In this document: positions 9,946 through 20,015 of the stretch, piece after piece
How the letters are laid out: the number at the start of each line of letters is the position of its first letter
Position numbering within the stretch: position 1 is the stretch's first letter
Assembly (NCBI GenBank): GCA_022447545.1
Contig: JAKVBI010000013.1
Span: forward strand, 116,725 to 180,724
Reading direction: 5' to 3'
Length of the DNA: 64,000 bases
DNA from: Myxococcota bacterium
GTDB taxonomy: Bacteria; Myxococcota_A; UBA9160; SMWR01
Translations under genes and position numbers: made by a program
The notes under the pieces: model-generated
Databases searched by the model: none
Seen by the model: only the letters and a program-made list of their open reading frames with translations
Told to the model about the DNA's origin: nothing

Positions 9946-11169
9946 GTGATCAGTACATCTCGGGCAGGGGTGGGCGCGCTGGGCATTTTCCTGGCCTGGG
10001 CGCTTTGGGCTTGGGGGCCGGTTGGTGCAAATCCCTCTCTGGATGCGCCGACCGTCGTTTTGATTTCTCTCGACGGTACTCGTCCCGAGGATCTGAACGA
10101 GCAGGCCCTACCGAGCCTGGTGTCACTCGGACAGCGGGGAGCCGTCGCGCAAGCGATGATCCCCGCCATCCCTACCAATACCTTTCCCAATCACGTGACC
10201 CTCGCGACCGGGGTCGCACCCGAAAAACACGGTCTGGTCAACAACCTCTTCGAAGATCCCAAGCGGGGTCTGTTCCGGAAGCAGGACATCCCGAGCTGGA
10301 TCGAGGTGGAGCCGATCTGGTCCATCGCGGAGCGCCACGGGGTCGTTTCGGCCGCCTATTACTGGGTGGGCTCCGAAGGATCATGGCCCGGGGGGAGGGC
10401 CCCCACCCATTGGAAGGTGTTTTCGGGCCGAACTTCCGAAGCGAAGAAAGTGGACCAGATTCTGGACTGGCTTGATCTGGACGATCCGAAACGCCGGCCG
10501 CGTCTGATCATGAGCTGGTTCCGGGGTGGCGATCACGCCGGACACGACCACGGTCCAGGGAGTCGGGAGGTGATCGAGGCGCTCCGCATTCAGGACAAGG
10601 AAATTGCTCGTTTGATCGATGGGTTCGATGAACGGGGGCTCTTTTCGACGACGACGCTGATCTTCGTCTCCGATCATGGGATGGCGGCGCCGAAGGGCCG
10701 AGTCGACCTGGGACGGGCACTCCAACGTTCGGGAATCGATGCTCGGGTGCTGGGCATTGGAGGCTTCGCCACGGTGGTCCCAGGTTCCCGTGATCGCGAC
10801 GATCCCGAGAGGATCCGCCGAATCGCCGAGGTGGCTCGAGCACTGGGCCTCGACGCGTTCGCTCGAGAGGACGCTCCACCCGATGCTGGAGTCGACCACC
10901 CCCGCTTCGGTGCAGTGATCGTCAGGGCTGACCGTGACGTTGCGATCGTGCACGAGGGGCTCGAACTCAAGGGCTTTCACGGATACGACCCGCGGGATCC
11001 CGCAATGGCGGCACTGCTGGTCGCGGCGGGTCGAGGGGTGGCTCCGGGCACGACGCTTGCCCCCTTGCGGTCCATCCAGGTCGCGCCAACCGTGCTTCAG
11101 TTACTTGGGGTTCCCAGGCCAGCATGGATGGAGGGTCGGCCGATTCCAGAGTTCACCGACTCTCTCTGA
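9946..11169 (+). CDS. Alkaline-phosphatase-superfamily phosphodiesterase (type I NPP-like), secreted
   Basis: 407 residues from a GTG at 9946 with GGAAGGGGGA five bases upstream; the frame is open further upstream but lacks such a site. A signal peptide or anchor occupies about residues 5-30. Metal and nucleophile motifs of the NPP family are present: VVLISLDGTRPEDL (metal Asp), NTFPNHVTLATG (nucleophile Thr), FVSDHGMA (metal Asp-His) and a late G-F-H-G-Y-D-P His. NPP-type enzymes hydrolyse nucleotide or lipid phosphodiesters outside the cytoplasm with two zinc ions. The substrate is unknown. Confidence 0.85.
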   Translation: MISTSRAGVGALGIFLAWALWAWGPVGANPSLDAPTVVLISLDGTRPEDLNEQALPSLVSLGQRGAVAQAMIPAIPTNTFPNHVTLATGVAPEKHGLVNNLFEDPKRGLFRKQDIPSWIEVEPIWSIAERHGVVSAAYYWVGSEGSWPGGRAPTHWKVFSGRTSEAKKVDQILDWLDLDDPKRRPRLIMSWFRGGDHAGHDHGPGSREVIEALRIQDKEIARLIDGFDERGLFSTTTLIFVSDHGMAAPKGRVDLGRALQRSGIDARVLGIGGFATVVPGSRDRDDPERIRRIAEVARALGLDAFAREDAPPDAGVDHPRFGAVIVRADRDVAIVHEGLELKGFHGYDPRDPAMAALLVAAGRGVAPGTTLAPLRSIQVAPTVLQLLGVPRPAWMEGRPIPEFTDSL

Positions 11170-11273
11170 AGTTCCCTTCCGCCTATCTACGATCGACTGC
11201 AAAGAGATCTGCATCGCCTGACGTGCAGGAGCCACGGAAAAAATCCCAGGAAGCCCTCTGGTAGACTGGATCC

Positions 11274-12368
11274 ATGGTTCTTGAGATGTTGCTGGAGCGA
11301 TGTGAAAAACTGCTTCCAGATTTGTCCAAGCGAGCGCTCGAAACCGAACGGCTTCGTCAGTTGCCCCGGGCCAATGTCGATGCGCTCGTTGCCAGCGGCC
11401 TTCCTCGCGCGCTACAGCCCGAGCGTTTTGGGGGATCGGAACTCGGATGCGCGGCGCACATCGAGATTGCGAGTCGACTTGCCCTGGGGTGTGCGTCCAC
11501 CGCGTGGTGTCAATTCGTCTGGAGTGCCCACAATTATCTCCTTCGTTTCTACCCCGAAAGAGCTCAGCAGGAGGTCTGGTCCGAGCCAGAATCATTGATC
11601 GCTGGATCGCTGAGCCCAGCGGGAAAGGCCCAACCGGTGGAAGGGGGATTTCGTCTTTCGGGGCGTTGGTCTTTTGCTTCCGGATGCGATGCGGCGGATT
11701 GGATCCTGTTGGGTGCCATGGCCGAAGTCGAGGGAATCCCCGGCCCGATTCTATGTTGCGTTCCTCAGCACGAGGTCGAAATCATCGACAATTGGTTCGT
11801 CACCGGGCTGAGGGGAACGGGCAGCAAGGATATCGGAGCTGAAGAAGTCTTTGTGCCGAGTCACCTCGCTCCATCCTGGACAGAAGTTCTCGCGCGGAAT
11901 CAGGCCATGGCGGTGGCGGTGATCGCGGGCCCAGTGCTCGGGGCGGCGGAAGCCGCGTTGGAATGCTTCCGGAAGCGCCTCGAGACCCGTGTACTCCTCA
12001 CAGGAACCAAGCAATCCGAACTCGGAACTTCGAGGAAGCGGCTCGCAGAATCCGCGGCAGAGATCGCAGCGGCCCGCCTTCTGCTGGAGCAGGCCGGAAG
12101 CCAGATCGATGCGACCGAAGCAAGGGGTGATGTTCCGTCTCGCCAAGACAATGTTCGCTGGATTCGGGATGCAGCCTATTGCGCAGAACTCTGCACGCGT
12201 GCCACCCAGCGTGTGTTCGAAGCCTCCGGCGGCGGAGCGCTGCAGGAAACCGAGCCCATCCAGCGGTATTGGCGTGATGTCAATGCGGGTCACGCCCATC
12301 TCTTCTTGAGCTGGGATGCTGCGGCCGAAAACTGGGCTGCAAGTGTCCTTGAGGGCATTGATTCCTAG
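11274..12368 (+). CDS. Acyl-CoA dehydrogenase-fold flavoprotein, probably group D flavin monooxygenase
   Basis: 364 residues. The fold is that of acyl-CoA dehydrogenases, but the signature GRWSFASGCDAADWILLG, the short C-terminus and the LRGTGSKDIGAEEVFVP segment match the two-component flavin-dependent monooxygenases related to HsaA, DszC and 4-hydroxyphenylacetate hydroxylase C2. Those use FMNH2 or FADH2 from a separate reductase to hydroxylate aromatics or oxidise heteroatoms. No reductase gene is adjacent. A true dehydrogenase role is not excluded. It starts 104 bases after the phosphodiesterase gene. Confidence 0.78.
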   Translation: MVLEMLLERCEKLLPDLSKRALETERLRQLPRANVDALVASGLPRALQPERFGGSELGCAAHIEIASRLALGCASTAWCQFVWSAHNYLLRFYPERAQQEVWSEPESLIAGSLSPAGKAQPVEGGFRLSGRWSFASGCDAADWILLGAMAEVEGIPGPILCCVPQHEVEIIDNWFVTGLRGTGSKDIGAEEVFVPSHLAPSWTEVLARNQAMAVAVIAGPVLGAAEAALECFRKRLETRVLLTGTKQSELGTSRKRLAESAAEIAAARLLLEQAGSQIDATEARGDVPSRQDNVRWIRDAAYCAELCTRATQRVFEASGGGALQETEPIQRYWRDVNAGHAHLFLSWDAAAENWAASVLEGIDS

Positions 12369-12406
12369 GGCCTCTTGCGAGTACTCAGAGGGTCTCGCCC
12401 TTTGCC

Positions 12407-13528
12407 TCAGGGATCAGAGCCGTCTTCCGCCGAGGTGGCTTCTGTGGGCGGAAGCAGTTCTGAGAATGCACGCCCATAGACTTCCCAGATCGTTACGAAC
12501 ACGGCGGCGACGATGGGGCCAACGACGAAGCCCACTGCGCCAAAGAGTGAAATGCCCCCGAGAGTGCTGAGAAGAATCATCAAATCAGACATTCGGGCAT
12601 CGGTTCCCACCAGACGTGGTCGAAGCAGGTTGTCGATCGTACCCACGACCACGAGGCACCAGATCGCCAGAAGCATCGCCATACTCGTCTCGCCATTGGC
12701 GAACAGCCAGATCGTGGCTGGCAACCAGACGATTGGCGCACCCAAACCAGGAATCACTGAGAGCACGACGACCACGGCTCCCCAGAATGCAGCCCCTTCG
12801 ATACCGGCCACCGCGAACGCGATCCCGACGAGAAGGCCCTGAAGTCCTCCGATCACCAGGGATCCCTTCAAGGTCGCTTTGGTGACCGACACGAAGCGTC
12901 CGACGACCATCCCCTCGTCCTCCTGGCCAAGGGGCGCGTAGTAGAGAATCTGGTCGAGAATCTCGCGCCCGCGAAGCAGGAAGTAAAACATGGCGTAGAG
13001 AAAGATGAAGAGTTGGAGAAAGAAACGAACGGTCAGCCGACCAGCTGTAGCTACGGCATTGATCAGAAGAGTACCGGTGGATCTGACGGCCTCCCCCGCA
13101 GCCGAGATCAGTTTTTCCCGCTCGGGTAGAAGGTCTGCCAGGTTGATGTGGTCGGAGAACGGAATGTTGCGAAGCAGAGCCGTGATCTGATCCGGATTCT
13201 GCAACTGGGATTGAACCCATGGAGTGACCGATTGGGTCACCTGGACGGCCTGAGCCAAGACGAGTCCGAGCATCGTGGTCAGGGGCCCGATCACGAGAAG
13301 GAGAGTTGCCGACACGACAAGAAGCGCCGCTGCGATTTCACGACCCTGAAACGCAGCAGTGAGTCGGCGTTGGATCGGATTGGTGAGGGCAGCCGCCAAG
13401 GCGGCCATCAGGAGAGATATGATGAAGTCACGGATCATCCACCCAAACAAGAGGGAGATGGCCGCGACCGCGAGAAGCAGGAAACGTTTCTGTAGCGGAT
13501 TCAAAGAGCTGTGACTTTCCGCTGACAT
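12407..13528 (-). CDS. AI-2E family transporter (PerM/YdiK-like)
   Basis: 373 residues with the family layout: two N-terminal hydrophobic helices (AAISLLFGWMIRDFIISLLM), a soluble segment of about 100 residues, then five to six membrane helices including the conserved ISVIPGLGAPIVWLPATIWL region and a GTIDNLLRPRLVG loop. AI-2E/PerM proteins are multipass inner-membrane exporters or antiporters; few have known substrates and most do not move autoinducer-2. The gene stands alone between convergent and same-strand neighbours. Confidence 0.87.
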   Translation of the reverse strand: MSAESHSSLNPLQKRFLLLAVAAISLLFGWMIRDFIISLLMAALAAALTNPIQRRLTAAFQGREIAAALLVVSATLLLVIGPLTTMLGLVLAQAVQVTQSVTPWVQSQLQNPDQITALLRNIPFSDHINLADLLPEREKLISAAGEAVRSTGTLLINAVATAGRLTVRFFLQLFIFLYAMFYFLLRGREILDQILYYAPLGQEDEGMVVGRFVSVTKATLKGSLVIGGLQGLLVGIAFAVAGIEGAAFWGAVVVVLSVIPGLGAPIVWLPATIWLFANGETSMAMLLAIWCLVVVGTIDNLLRPRLVGTDARMSDLMILLSTLGGISLFGAVGFVVGPIVAAVFVTIWEVYGRAFSELLPPTEATSAEDGSDP

Positions 13529-13668
13529 CGGGCCAGATTCTATGCCACCTGCGTCTCGGGCCCAAGAAGGTCGAATTCAGTGAGTCACAGAAGCGCGCAG
13601 TGGATTGGGGGTGCGGATTCGAGAAGGTCTTCGGGCGGGTGGAGATCAGCGAGCGCAGGATCAGACGC

Positions 13669-14556
13669 TCATGAGGGTGGAGTTCTTTTCCATTCGGACG
13701 CCATTCGTTGAGCCTCGGAAAACTGTCTGGCTGTGATCTTGGACGGAGGCATCTTCTTGATCAGTTCGAGAGCATTGACTGCGTCTTCGTGTCCCTGTTC
13801 ACTGGCTAGCAGGATCCACATCGTCATCTTGACGAAGTCCACGGGGACCCCCCATCCAATGCCATACATCATCCCGAGGCTGTATTGAGCGTTCGCATAT
13901 CCGTTGTTGGCGGATTTTCGGAACCACCGCGCAGCTTCACGGTGATCCTGGTCGACCCCGATTCCCTTGTCGTACTTGAAGGCGAGATTGAACTGAGCCT
14001 CTGGACTCCCCTGGCCGGCTGCCTCGCGATACCACCGGATCGCCTCTGAGGGATCCTGAGGAACGCCTTCGCCCGTGTCGTACTTGTGAGCAAGGTTGAA
14101 TTGGGCCGTTGCATGCCCCTGATCCGCGGCTTTGCGGTACCACATGGCGGCTTCCGCATCGTCCTCGGGAACTCCATCTCCAAAATCGTAGAGTTCTCCG
14201 AGAATCCACTGGGCCTTCACGTACCCTTGATCGGCCGACTTCTGCCACCAGCTCAGCGCTTCCTCGTGATTTTCTTCGGTCCCGATGCCAAAGCGGTACG
14301 CGGTGCCGAGAGTGAACTGGGCGATGGCATGTCCCTGCTCTGAGGATTTACGGAGCCATTCGACGGCTTGCGCGCGGTCTTCTGGGGATTCCTCGTCGGT
14401 GAGGTATCGCTCGCCGAGGCTGTATTGTGCGTCGGCGTCTCCCAGCCTTGCTGAGATCTCGACCTTCTGCTGATCGCTACAAGACGCCCACAGGATCGTC
14501 AGCGAAGCGGCAAAAGAGGCCAGAACGGTGGGAGTTGTGCCTCGGTGCTTACTCAT
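13669..14556 (-). CDS. Sel1-repeat lipoprotein
   Basis: 295 residues. The signal ends in L-W-A-S-C (lipidated Cys26). The mature part is six to seven 36-residue Sel1-like repeats, each with the pattern A-x2-W-(Y/L/F)-R-K-(S/A)-A-x-Q-G-x-(A/P)-x-A-Q-x-x-L-G/A. Sel1 arrays form alpha-solenoids that scaffold protein complexes. Envelope location follows from the lipobox. A much larger Sel1-containing lipoprotein, the caspase-like gene, lies 7 kb downstream. Confidence 0.88.
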   Translation of the reverse strand: MSKHRGTTPTVLASFAASLTILWASCSDQQKVEISARLGDADAQYSLGERYLTDEESPEDRAQAVEWLRKSSEQGHAIAQFTLGTAYRFGIGTEENHEEALSWWQKSADQGYVKAQWILGELYDFGDGVPEDDAEAAMWYRKAADQGHATAQFNLAHKYDTGEGVPQDPSEAIRWYREAAGQGSPEAQFNLAFKYDKGIGVDQDHREAARWFRKSANNGYANAQYSLGMMYGIGWGVPVDFVKMTMWILLASEQGHEDAVNALELIKKMPPSKITARQFSEAQRMASEWKRTPPS

Positions 14557-14648
14557 TTCGGAGCCCCAGTCTCCCCAGAGTATCCCATGGACGACTCACG
14601 GGGAATCGGAAGGGTTCAAGCGCGTATTGAGTTGGGAGATGCAACCAT

Positions 14649-15190
14649 TCACGAGAAGCGTTCTCTCAACTTGAACTTCAGCACCTTTCCGTTTTCGTTA
14701 CGTGGAAACTCTTCCAACCACTCCAGTTGCTCTGGAATCTTCTGGTTGGCAAGTCCGCGTTCACGGCAATATGTGGAGACTTCCTCGAGGGTCAGCCGGG
14801 CCTCCCCGGTTGCAAGCAGCACCGCTCTCCCCTCTCGGGGTCCCTGAGGCCAATGACCGATGCCTCGGCGATGGCTGCTCGCTCGCGAAATTCACCGAAA
14901 CGAACCACGTGTTTGCGCTCGTCGGTCAGAAAGATCAGATCGGACGTCTCTTCGGCGCGCGCTTCGATCGAAGGCCAGAGGCCCTGCTCTTCGATCAAGA
15001 CCACCTTTCCGAGGACATTTGTGCGAAGCCTCGATTGAGCAAGACGATGCCCTCCTGGTCCAACACGCGATACAGCACACCCATGGTTCCTACGGGGCCG
15101 GTGCTGGCACCTTTTTCGACCTTCCTGATTTGTGTCGTCAGGGTGTCGCCGTTGTGGGCGGGATTCGCCGACGCACTTTGGTTGCCAGAA
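14649..15190 (-). pseudogene. Decayed acyl-CoA ligase (AMP-binding) C-terminal remnant
   Basis: On the minus strand the end reads IPEQLEWLEEFPRNENGKVL followed by KFKLRERF-S-stop, the classic C-terminus of acyl-CoA synthetases with the catalytic Lys of the N-G-K motif. Upstream, AAIAEASVIGLRDPERGE is the matching C-terminal subdomain but in another frame (break near 14826). Still further up, STGPVGTMGVLYRVLDQEG resembles the end of the large domain, again in a different frame. The A8 hinge region is shortened. At least two frameshifts and a deletion make this non-functional. The 5' boundary is approximate. Confidence 0.7.
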
Positions 15191-15504
15191 ATCCGTTTGA
15201 GCTGGAACGTCTCAACCCTGCTGGAACCTGAGGCGATCCCTTCGTTCTCGTGACCCACCGCGATTGGCTCCTTGCCGGAGTCAATGGAGGTCGGCGGTTG
15301 CTGTGCGGATCTGTTTTCGTCACTTCCGAGCGACTCATTCCCACCTTCAAATACCACCTTTGGAACCGGACCCGTGCACGGCTGCGATGGGTTCTGGACC
15401 TGAGCGGAGGAGCGCGCAGTAAGAAACCTGCTCGAAAGCTGCCATTGAGAACGCCCCCGTCCAAAGAGCGCTGCAACGATCCAGTATCGAAGAGGGCAAA
15501 TGAG

Positions 15505-16389
15505 ATGAACTCACTCCAGGAATATCCTCGTGTTTCGACGAGGACTCCGTTGAATCGGGCTAAGTGCGGGCTCAGCAGGGTCGTTGCAGAAGATTTCAAG
15601 GGCGTTTGGGTAGGTCTCCTTGCGCTCTTCGTTCTGTTCCTGGGCATTGAACGCCCTGCCATCGCCTATTCGACCCTGACAGGCAATGGAAATCATCTGG
15701 TTGCCCCCCCGCCACCGAGCTACACCGATCCGTTCTACGACAACAACACCTGGGTCAGTTCTCGGATCGCCGACCCCAACACCCCAGGAGCCCTGATCTT
15801 CGGTCCGATCCCGGCGGGAATGGTGCTGAAGCAAGAATGGCAGGGAAACTTCACGCACCCTGTCGGTCCAGGCATCGGCAATACGGTATCAGGAAACAAC
15901 ACGTTCAACTTTGCGGGTCTCAATGGAGATCCCGGGAGTCCGGGCACCCTGGCCACCCATTCACTGCTTTCGATCGGCGATCTCGATCATGGATCTGGCT
16001 TCGAATCGCTCCGGCTCACCGCTCGCGATGCGGGGGCGAACGCCATCACCACGCCATGGTTGTCCACGATGATCTCGGCATCGGGCGGAGGATCGACGAG
16101 TGCTATGAGCTATGCCGGGTGGAATTGGGATGGCTCCTCCTACCTGCTCGATTCGGCCTTCGTTCCCCCGTCACCCAACCCAACCATCGTCATGCGTTTC
16201 ACCACGCTCGGACCGATTCATGCGTTGGATGTGGAAAAGAATCACGTCAACTATTCGGTTTCGTTCGGTGCTCAGATCGAGCCCATCCCCGAGCCATCAA
16301 CGGCGTTGCTCATGGGAATGGGCCTCGTGGGGATCGCCGGTGTGAGGAAACGAGGGTTACGTGACGCGGGCTGGCGGGCAGATCGTTGA
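15505..16389 (+). CDS. PEP-CTERM sorting-domain protein
   Basis: 294 residues from the ATG at 15505, with GAGGG about nine bases upstream; the longer frame starting at 15250 overlaps the pseudogene and is unlikely. A long N-terminal signal (hydrophobic WVGLLALFVLFLGIERPAIA) precedes a beta-rich secreted body. The C-terminus is P-I-P-E-P-S-T followed by a hydrophobic helix and basic residues: the exosortase signal. No catalytic motif is visible. Confidence 0.8.
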   Translation: MNSLQEYPRVSTRTPLNRAKCGLSRVVAEDFKGVWVGLLALFVLFLGIERPAIAYSTLTGNGNHLVAPPPPSYTDPFYDNNTWVSSRIADPNTPGALIFGPIPAGMVLKQEWQGNFTHPVGPGIGNTVSGNNTFNFAGLNGDPGSPGTLATHSLLSIGDLDHGSGFESLRLTARDAGANAITTPWLSTMISASGGGSTSAMSYAGWNWDGSSYLLDSAFVPPSPNPTIVMRFTTLGPIHALDVEKNHVNYSVSFGAQIEPIPEPSTALLMGMGLVGIAGVRKRGLRDAGWRADR

Positions 16390-16630
16390 GCACTTGATGT
16401 TTCCCAGACCGGCGGTGTCCTCGCTTTTCACTGCTCAGGACAGGGTTGCCCCCGTCGTCAGGGGCTTCACCCGCCCCCGGAAGGTTCCAGACTTCATCGG
16501 GAACCGGCGTGGAAACTCGACCAGGGGTCCGGGGAACCGGAAGCTGGTACCTTGGGAGTCCAAAGCTTCCCACGGTCGTTAGGAAGGTCCTTCCATTCCT
16601 GCTGGGAAGACAAACCCCTGGGATGATCAG

Positions 16631-17032
16631 TTGAAAGCCGCAAAGCTCGTTGCGATCTTGTTCGTGGCGTACGTTGGAATCGTCGTCATTTTCGAGTCAT
16701 TGATCGGATATCTCCAACCTGCATCCGAATCGACCCTCGTCATCACCACCACCGACGACGACGGAACGCGTAGCGAACGAGTCGTGTCGCGTCTCGAGAG
16801 CCAGGGAAAACTCTACGTCGCTGCGAATCACTGGCCGAGAGCTTGGTATAACCGGGCATTGGAGAACCCCAACGTTCTGATCACGATGGACGGTGAGAAG
16901 GCGAACTACGTTGCAGTACCCGTTAGCGGGCAAGAGCACGATCGGGTCGATGCTGAAAACAGCCTCGGAACGATGTTCCGTGTCATGACGGGTTTTCCGC
17001 CGCGTTACTTTGTTCGTCTCGACCCACGCTAG
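16631..17032 (+). CDS. Membrane-anchored split-barrel protein, F420/nitroreductase-like
   Basis: 133 residues from a TTG at 16631; no in-frame ATG precedes the hydrophobic N-terminal helix (about residues 5-27). The rest has the pattern of the DUF385/pyridoxamine-oxidase-like split barrel: VVSRLESQGKLYVAANHWPR, WYNRALENPNVLITMDGEK and an R-Y-F-V-R-L end. Relatives bind F420 or flavin and reduce quinones or nitro compounds. The match is by fold pattern only; cofactor use is unproven. Confidence 0.6.
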   Translation: MKAAKLVAILFVAYVGIVVIFESLIGYLQPASESTLVITTTDDDGTRSERVVSRLESQGKLYVAANHWPRAWYNRALENPNVLITMDGEKANYVAVPVSGQEHDRVDAENSLGTMFRVMTGFPPRYFVRLDPR

Positions 17033-17243
17033 AGATCTCGTCAACCTGGCTTCCCAGGGGTGTTTTCCGGCGAACCGCCTTGTAATGCCAACGGGGTCTC
17101 CTCGACGGGTGCGAATCGCGGCGGCGAAAGGCAGAGAGTCCACGAGTCGAATCCAACGGCCTTCAGCCGGTGAAATCGCCGGTATGCCACCATCCTGCTA
17201 CTCTGGCTCTCCCGAAAGTTCTTGGTCTGGGTAATCTGGATCC

Positions 17244-18971
17244 ATGCGGAAGTTGGTTCTTGCACTGCTGATCGCTCCTCTGTTGGCGACTGGTTTCTCC
17301 ATCGCAGCGAGTGCACAGGACTCGAAGGAAACGGGTTCTGGACTGGTCCGAGTCTATTTTCCCGATCGGGAAATTCGGAACAAGGTTCTCATCTCATTCG
17401 AAGCTGCTCTGCTTCTGACGAATGACGAAGAGGGGTATCATCTTCTCGAAGCCGACTCCGAGGACGTCGTGCGGCTGAAAGCTGCGGGTCTACGAGTCGA
17501 CGCCGAGAAAGGGCCAGGTCCGCCGTCGCCTCGTCTTCCCGGTTTCCCCTGTTATGAAACCGTCGAGGAGACTCGCATCGAGGCCGAGGCCATCGTCGCG
17601 AGCGCTCCAGACATGGCCTCTCTCATCGATGTCGGTGATTCCTGGGAAAAAGACAATGGGTTGGGGGGCTATGACCTCCACGTCCTCAAACTGACGAATC
17701 AGTCGATTGGGGGAGCAAAGCCCAAACTCTTCATGACGTGCGGGTTGCACGCGCGGGAGTACACGACTTCACCCCTGTGCCTCGATTTTTCGAATCACCT
17801 CATCGATCGATACGGTGTCGATGCGGATGTCACGTGGATCCTCGATCACCACGAAGTGCACCTGCTAATGCAAGCGAATCCCGACGGGCGCAAGCAGGCG
17901 GAAGCGGGCCTTTACTGGCGGAAGAATACGAATCAGAACTACTGCTCGCCGGGAAGTCAGAATCGTGGAGCTGACTTGAATCGGAACTTTCCCTTCGGCT
18001 GGGGTTGTTGCGGTGGGTCGAGTTCGAATCAATGCGCGAGCGACTATCGTGGATCGGCGCCCGAGTCCGAACCAGAAACGCAAGCCGTCGTCGGATACAT
18101 GCGTTCCATCTTCCCCGATCAGCGGGGTAGTGCTGCCTCGGATGCTGCACCGGACGATGCGACGGGGGTTTACATCGACGTTCACTCCTATGGAGAACTC
18201 GTCCTCTGGCCCTGGGGTTATACGGTGAACTCGGCACCCAATGGAGCTGCGCTTCAGACCCTGGGCCGCAAGTTGGCCCACGCGAATCAGTACTGGCCAG
18301 GGCAGGCGATTGGGCTCTATCCGACTTCCGGGGCCACCGATGATTTTGGCTACGGGGACCTCGGAATTGCATCCTATACATTCGAGCTGGGTACGACGTT
18401 CTTTCAGCAGTGCGACGTCTATGAGGATACGATTCTTCCCGACAATTTGAATGCGTTGCTCTACGCCGCAAAAGTGTCGCGTACCCCTTACCAGACACCC
18501 AGCGGTCCCGATGTCACCCTGCTTTCACTCGAATCCGTTGCCGTCGCGCGAGGGGTACCCGTCGGACTTTCCGCAACTCTCGATGACACCCGTTTCAACA
18601 ACGTGAATGGCCTGGAACCCGTCCAGGCGATCTCGGCGGCTGAGTACTATGTAGATATACCCCCTTGGAGCGCGGGCATCGGAATGCCGCTGTCCGCGGA
18701 TGATGGCGCCTTCGACACGTCGGTGGAGGCGGTTCAAGGGACCCTCGGAACCGGAGAGTTGTCGGTTGGAAGGCACATCATTTTCGTTCGAGGGAGGGAT
18801 GAGGCTGGAAGCTGGGGGGCTACCAGTGCCGTTTTTCTTCAGGTGGATCCCCCCATCGGGGTGTGGGTTTCGCCGTGGTGGGGCCGTGTACTGTTCGTGT
18901 TCGCTGTGTTGGCTTTGGGGATTGGTCGTCTGTCGAGTCCCGGATCATTGCTCGGGAAGACTCGCTTCTGA
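17244..18971 (+). CDS. M14-family zinc carboxypeptidase, secreted
   Basis: 575 residues. A Sec signal ends near ASAQ (about residue 25). A pro-like segment of about 80 residues precedes the catalytic domain. The zinc ligands and active site of M14 are present: CGLHAREYTT (His and Glu), RGADLNRNFPFGWG (substrate Arg), IDVHSYGELVLWPW (third ligand His) and YTFELGTTFF (catalytic Glu). After about residue 410 come an Ig-like extension and a C-terminal hydrophobic segment followed by a basic end, which may anchor the enzyme. M14 enzymes trim C-terminal residues from peptides. No other peptidase gene adjoins it. Confidence 0.9.
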   Translation: MRKLVLALLIAPLLATGFSIAASAQDSKETGSGLVRVYFPDREIRNKVLISFEAALLLTNDEEGYHLLEADSEDVVRLKAAGLRVDAEKGPGPPSPRLPGFPCYETVEETRIEAEAIVASAPDMASLIDVGDSWEKDNGLGGYDLHVLKLTNQSIGGAKPKLFMTCGLHAREYTTSPLCLDFSNHLIDRYGVDADVTWILDHHEVHLLMQANPDGRKQAEAGLYWRKNTNQNYCSPGSQNRGADLNRNFPFGWGCCGGSSSNQCASDYRGSAPESEPETQAVVGYMRSIFPDQRGSAASDAAPDDATGVYIDVHSYGELVLWPWGYTVNSAPNGAALQTLGRKLAHANQYWPGQAIGLYPTSGATDDFGYGDLGIASYTFELGTTFFQQCDVYEDTILPDNLNALLYAAKVSRTPYQTPSGPDVTLLSLESVAVARGVPVGLSATLDDTRFNNVNGLEPVQAISAAEYYVDIPPWSAGIGMPLSADDGAFDTSVEAVQGTLGTGELSVGRHIIFVRGRDEAGSWGATSAVFLQVDPPIGVWVSPWWGRVLFVFAVLALGIGRLSSPGSLLGKTRF

Positions 18972-19103
18972 TGGAGTCATGAGCACAGCCGGGATGGATT
19001 CTGGACTGTGAGGTGTCCCCAGAGAAACGACCCTGAAAGTCCATCGCCTCGGATTGGTGGTGGTCTCGTTCTGCCACCCTTCGGCAATTGCTAGACTCCC
19101 ATC

Positions 19104-19886
19104 ATGCTGCTTGGCGACGCCCTCGACATGGTGCTCGATGCGCCCTTGTCTGACTTCGCCCAAAACGGCTACGCGCGGCTCGGTCGAGTGCTCGCACCCG
19201 ATGCCGCGAGGCGACTGGGTGAGCGCTCCGACGCTCTCATGCTGGGCGAAATCAAATACCCGGGGCTTTTCTATCAGCACGACTCTCCGACGGGTCGTTA
19301 CGAAGACCTGGTCTTCGGTGAGGGGTGGGTTGGCCCCTCTCTTTCGTATCGAAAGATCGAAAAACTGGAACTCGATCCACTGTTTTCTTCATGGATCGAA
19401 AATGACTTGTTCGCTCGCATCGCTCGCTCGGTCTTGGGAAGCCACGTCACCCTTTATCGGGCGGTCCTGTGGAACAAGGCCCCGGAATCGGGAATGGACC
19501 TTCCCTGGCACCAGGATGACGGAGCGTTTTGGGGCATCGACCGAGCCCCCTGTCTTCAGATTTGGACCGCTCTCGATGATGCGCCGTCAGACGCCGGTTG
19601 TGTGGAGGTCGTTCCACGGAGCCACCTTCGTGGGCTCGCAAGTCCACTGGGTGGAACCGTGTGCACGGATCAACTCGAGGTCCCCGAGTCTTGTGCGGAT
19701 CGAGTTTTGCTTCCCGTCGTCGCTGGTGAAGCGCTGTTGATCCACAATCATGTGTGGCATCGGTCAGGGAAAAACCACACTCGCTTCGCGAGACGTGCCA
19801 TCGGAATCTCCTATCTCAGTGGTGATACGCGATGTCGGAGAAAGCGGTGTGCGCCGCGGGAATTCCGGCGCCTATTCGGTGATTGA
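19104..19886 (+). CDS. Phytanoyl-CoA dioxygenase (PhyH) family Fe(II)/2-oxoglutarate oxygenase
   Basis: 260 residues. The facial triad is visible as H-Q-D in LPWHQDDGAFWG and the distal His in H-N-H-V-W-H-R-S-G; the 2-oxoglutarate-binding Arg is likely in RRAIGISYL. PhyH proteins hydroxylate varied small molecules using O2 and 2-oxoglutarate. Neighbours do not suggest a substrate. The minus-strand anti-sigma gene ends 130 bases away, convergent. Confidence 0.85.
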   Translation: MLLGDALDMVLDAPLSDFAQNGYARLGRVLAPDAARRLGERSDALMLGEIKYPGLFYQHDSPTGRYEDLVFGEGWVGPSLSYRKIEKLELDPLFSSWIENDLFARIARSVLGSHVTLYRAVLWNKAPESGMDLPWHQDDGAFWGIDRAPCLQIWTALDDAPSDAGCVEVVPRSHLRGLASPLGGTVCTDQLEVPESCADRVLLPVVAGEALLIHNHVWHRSGKNHTRFARRAIGISYLSGDTRCRRKRCAPREFRRLFGD

Positions 19887-20015
19887 TTCTCCGAACGGTC
19901 ACTGGTGACGCCGAGACCACTCGGGACGCGCGAGACCCGAGGGAGTTCGCGGGGTGTGCCGAATGACTTCTGGGTCGAAGTGCAGCGGGTTCCGTGGATC
20001 GGAGCCGAGGCTCGG

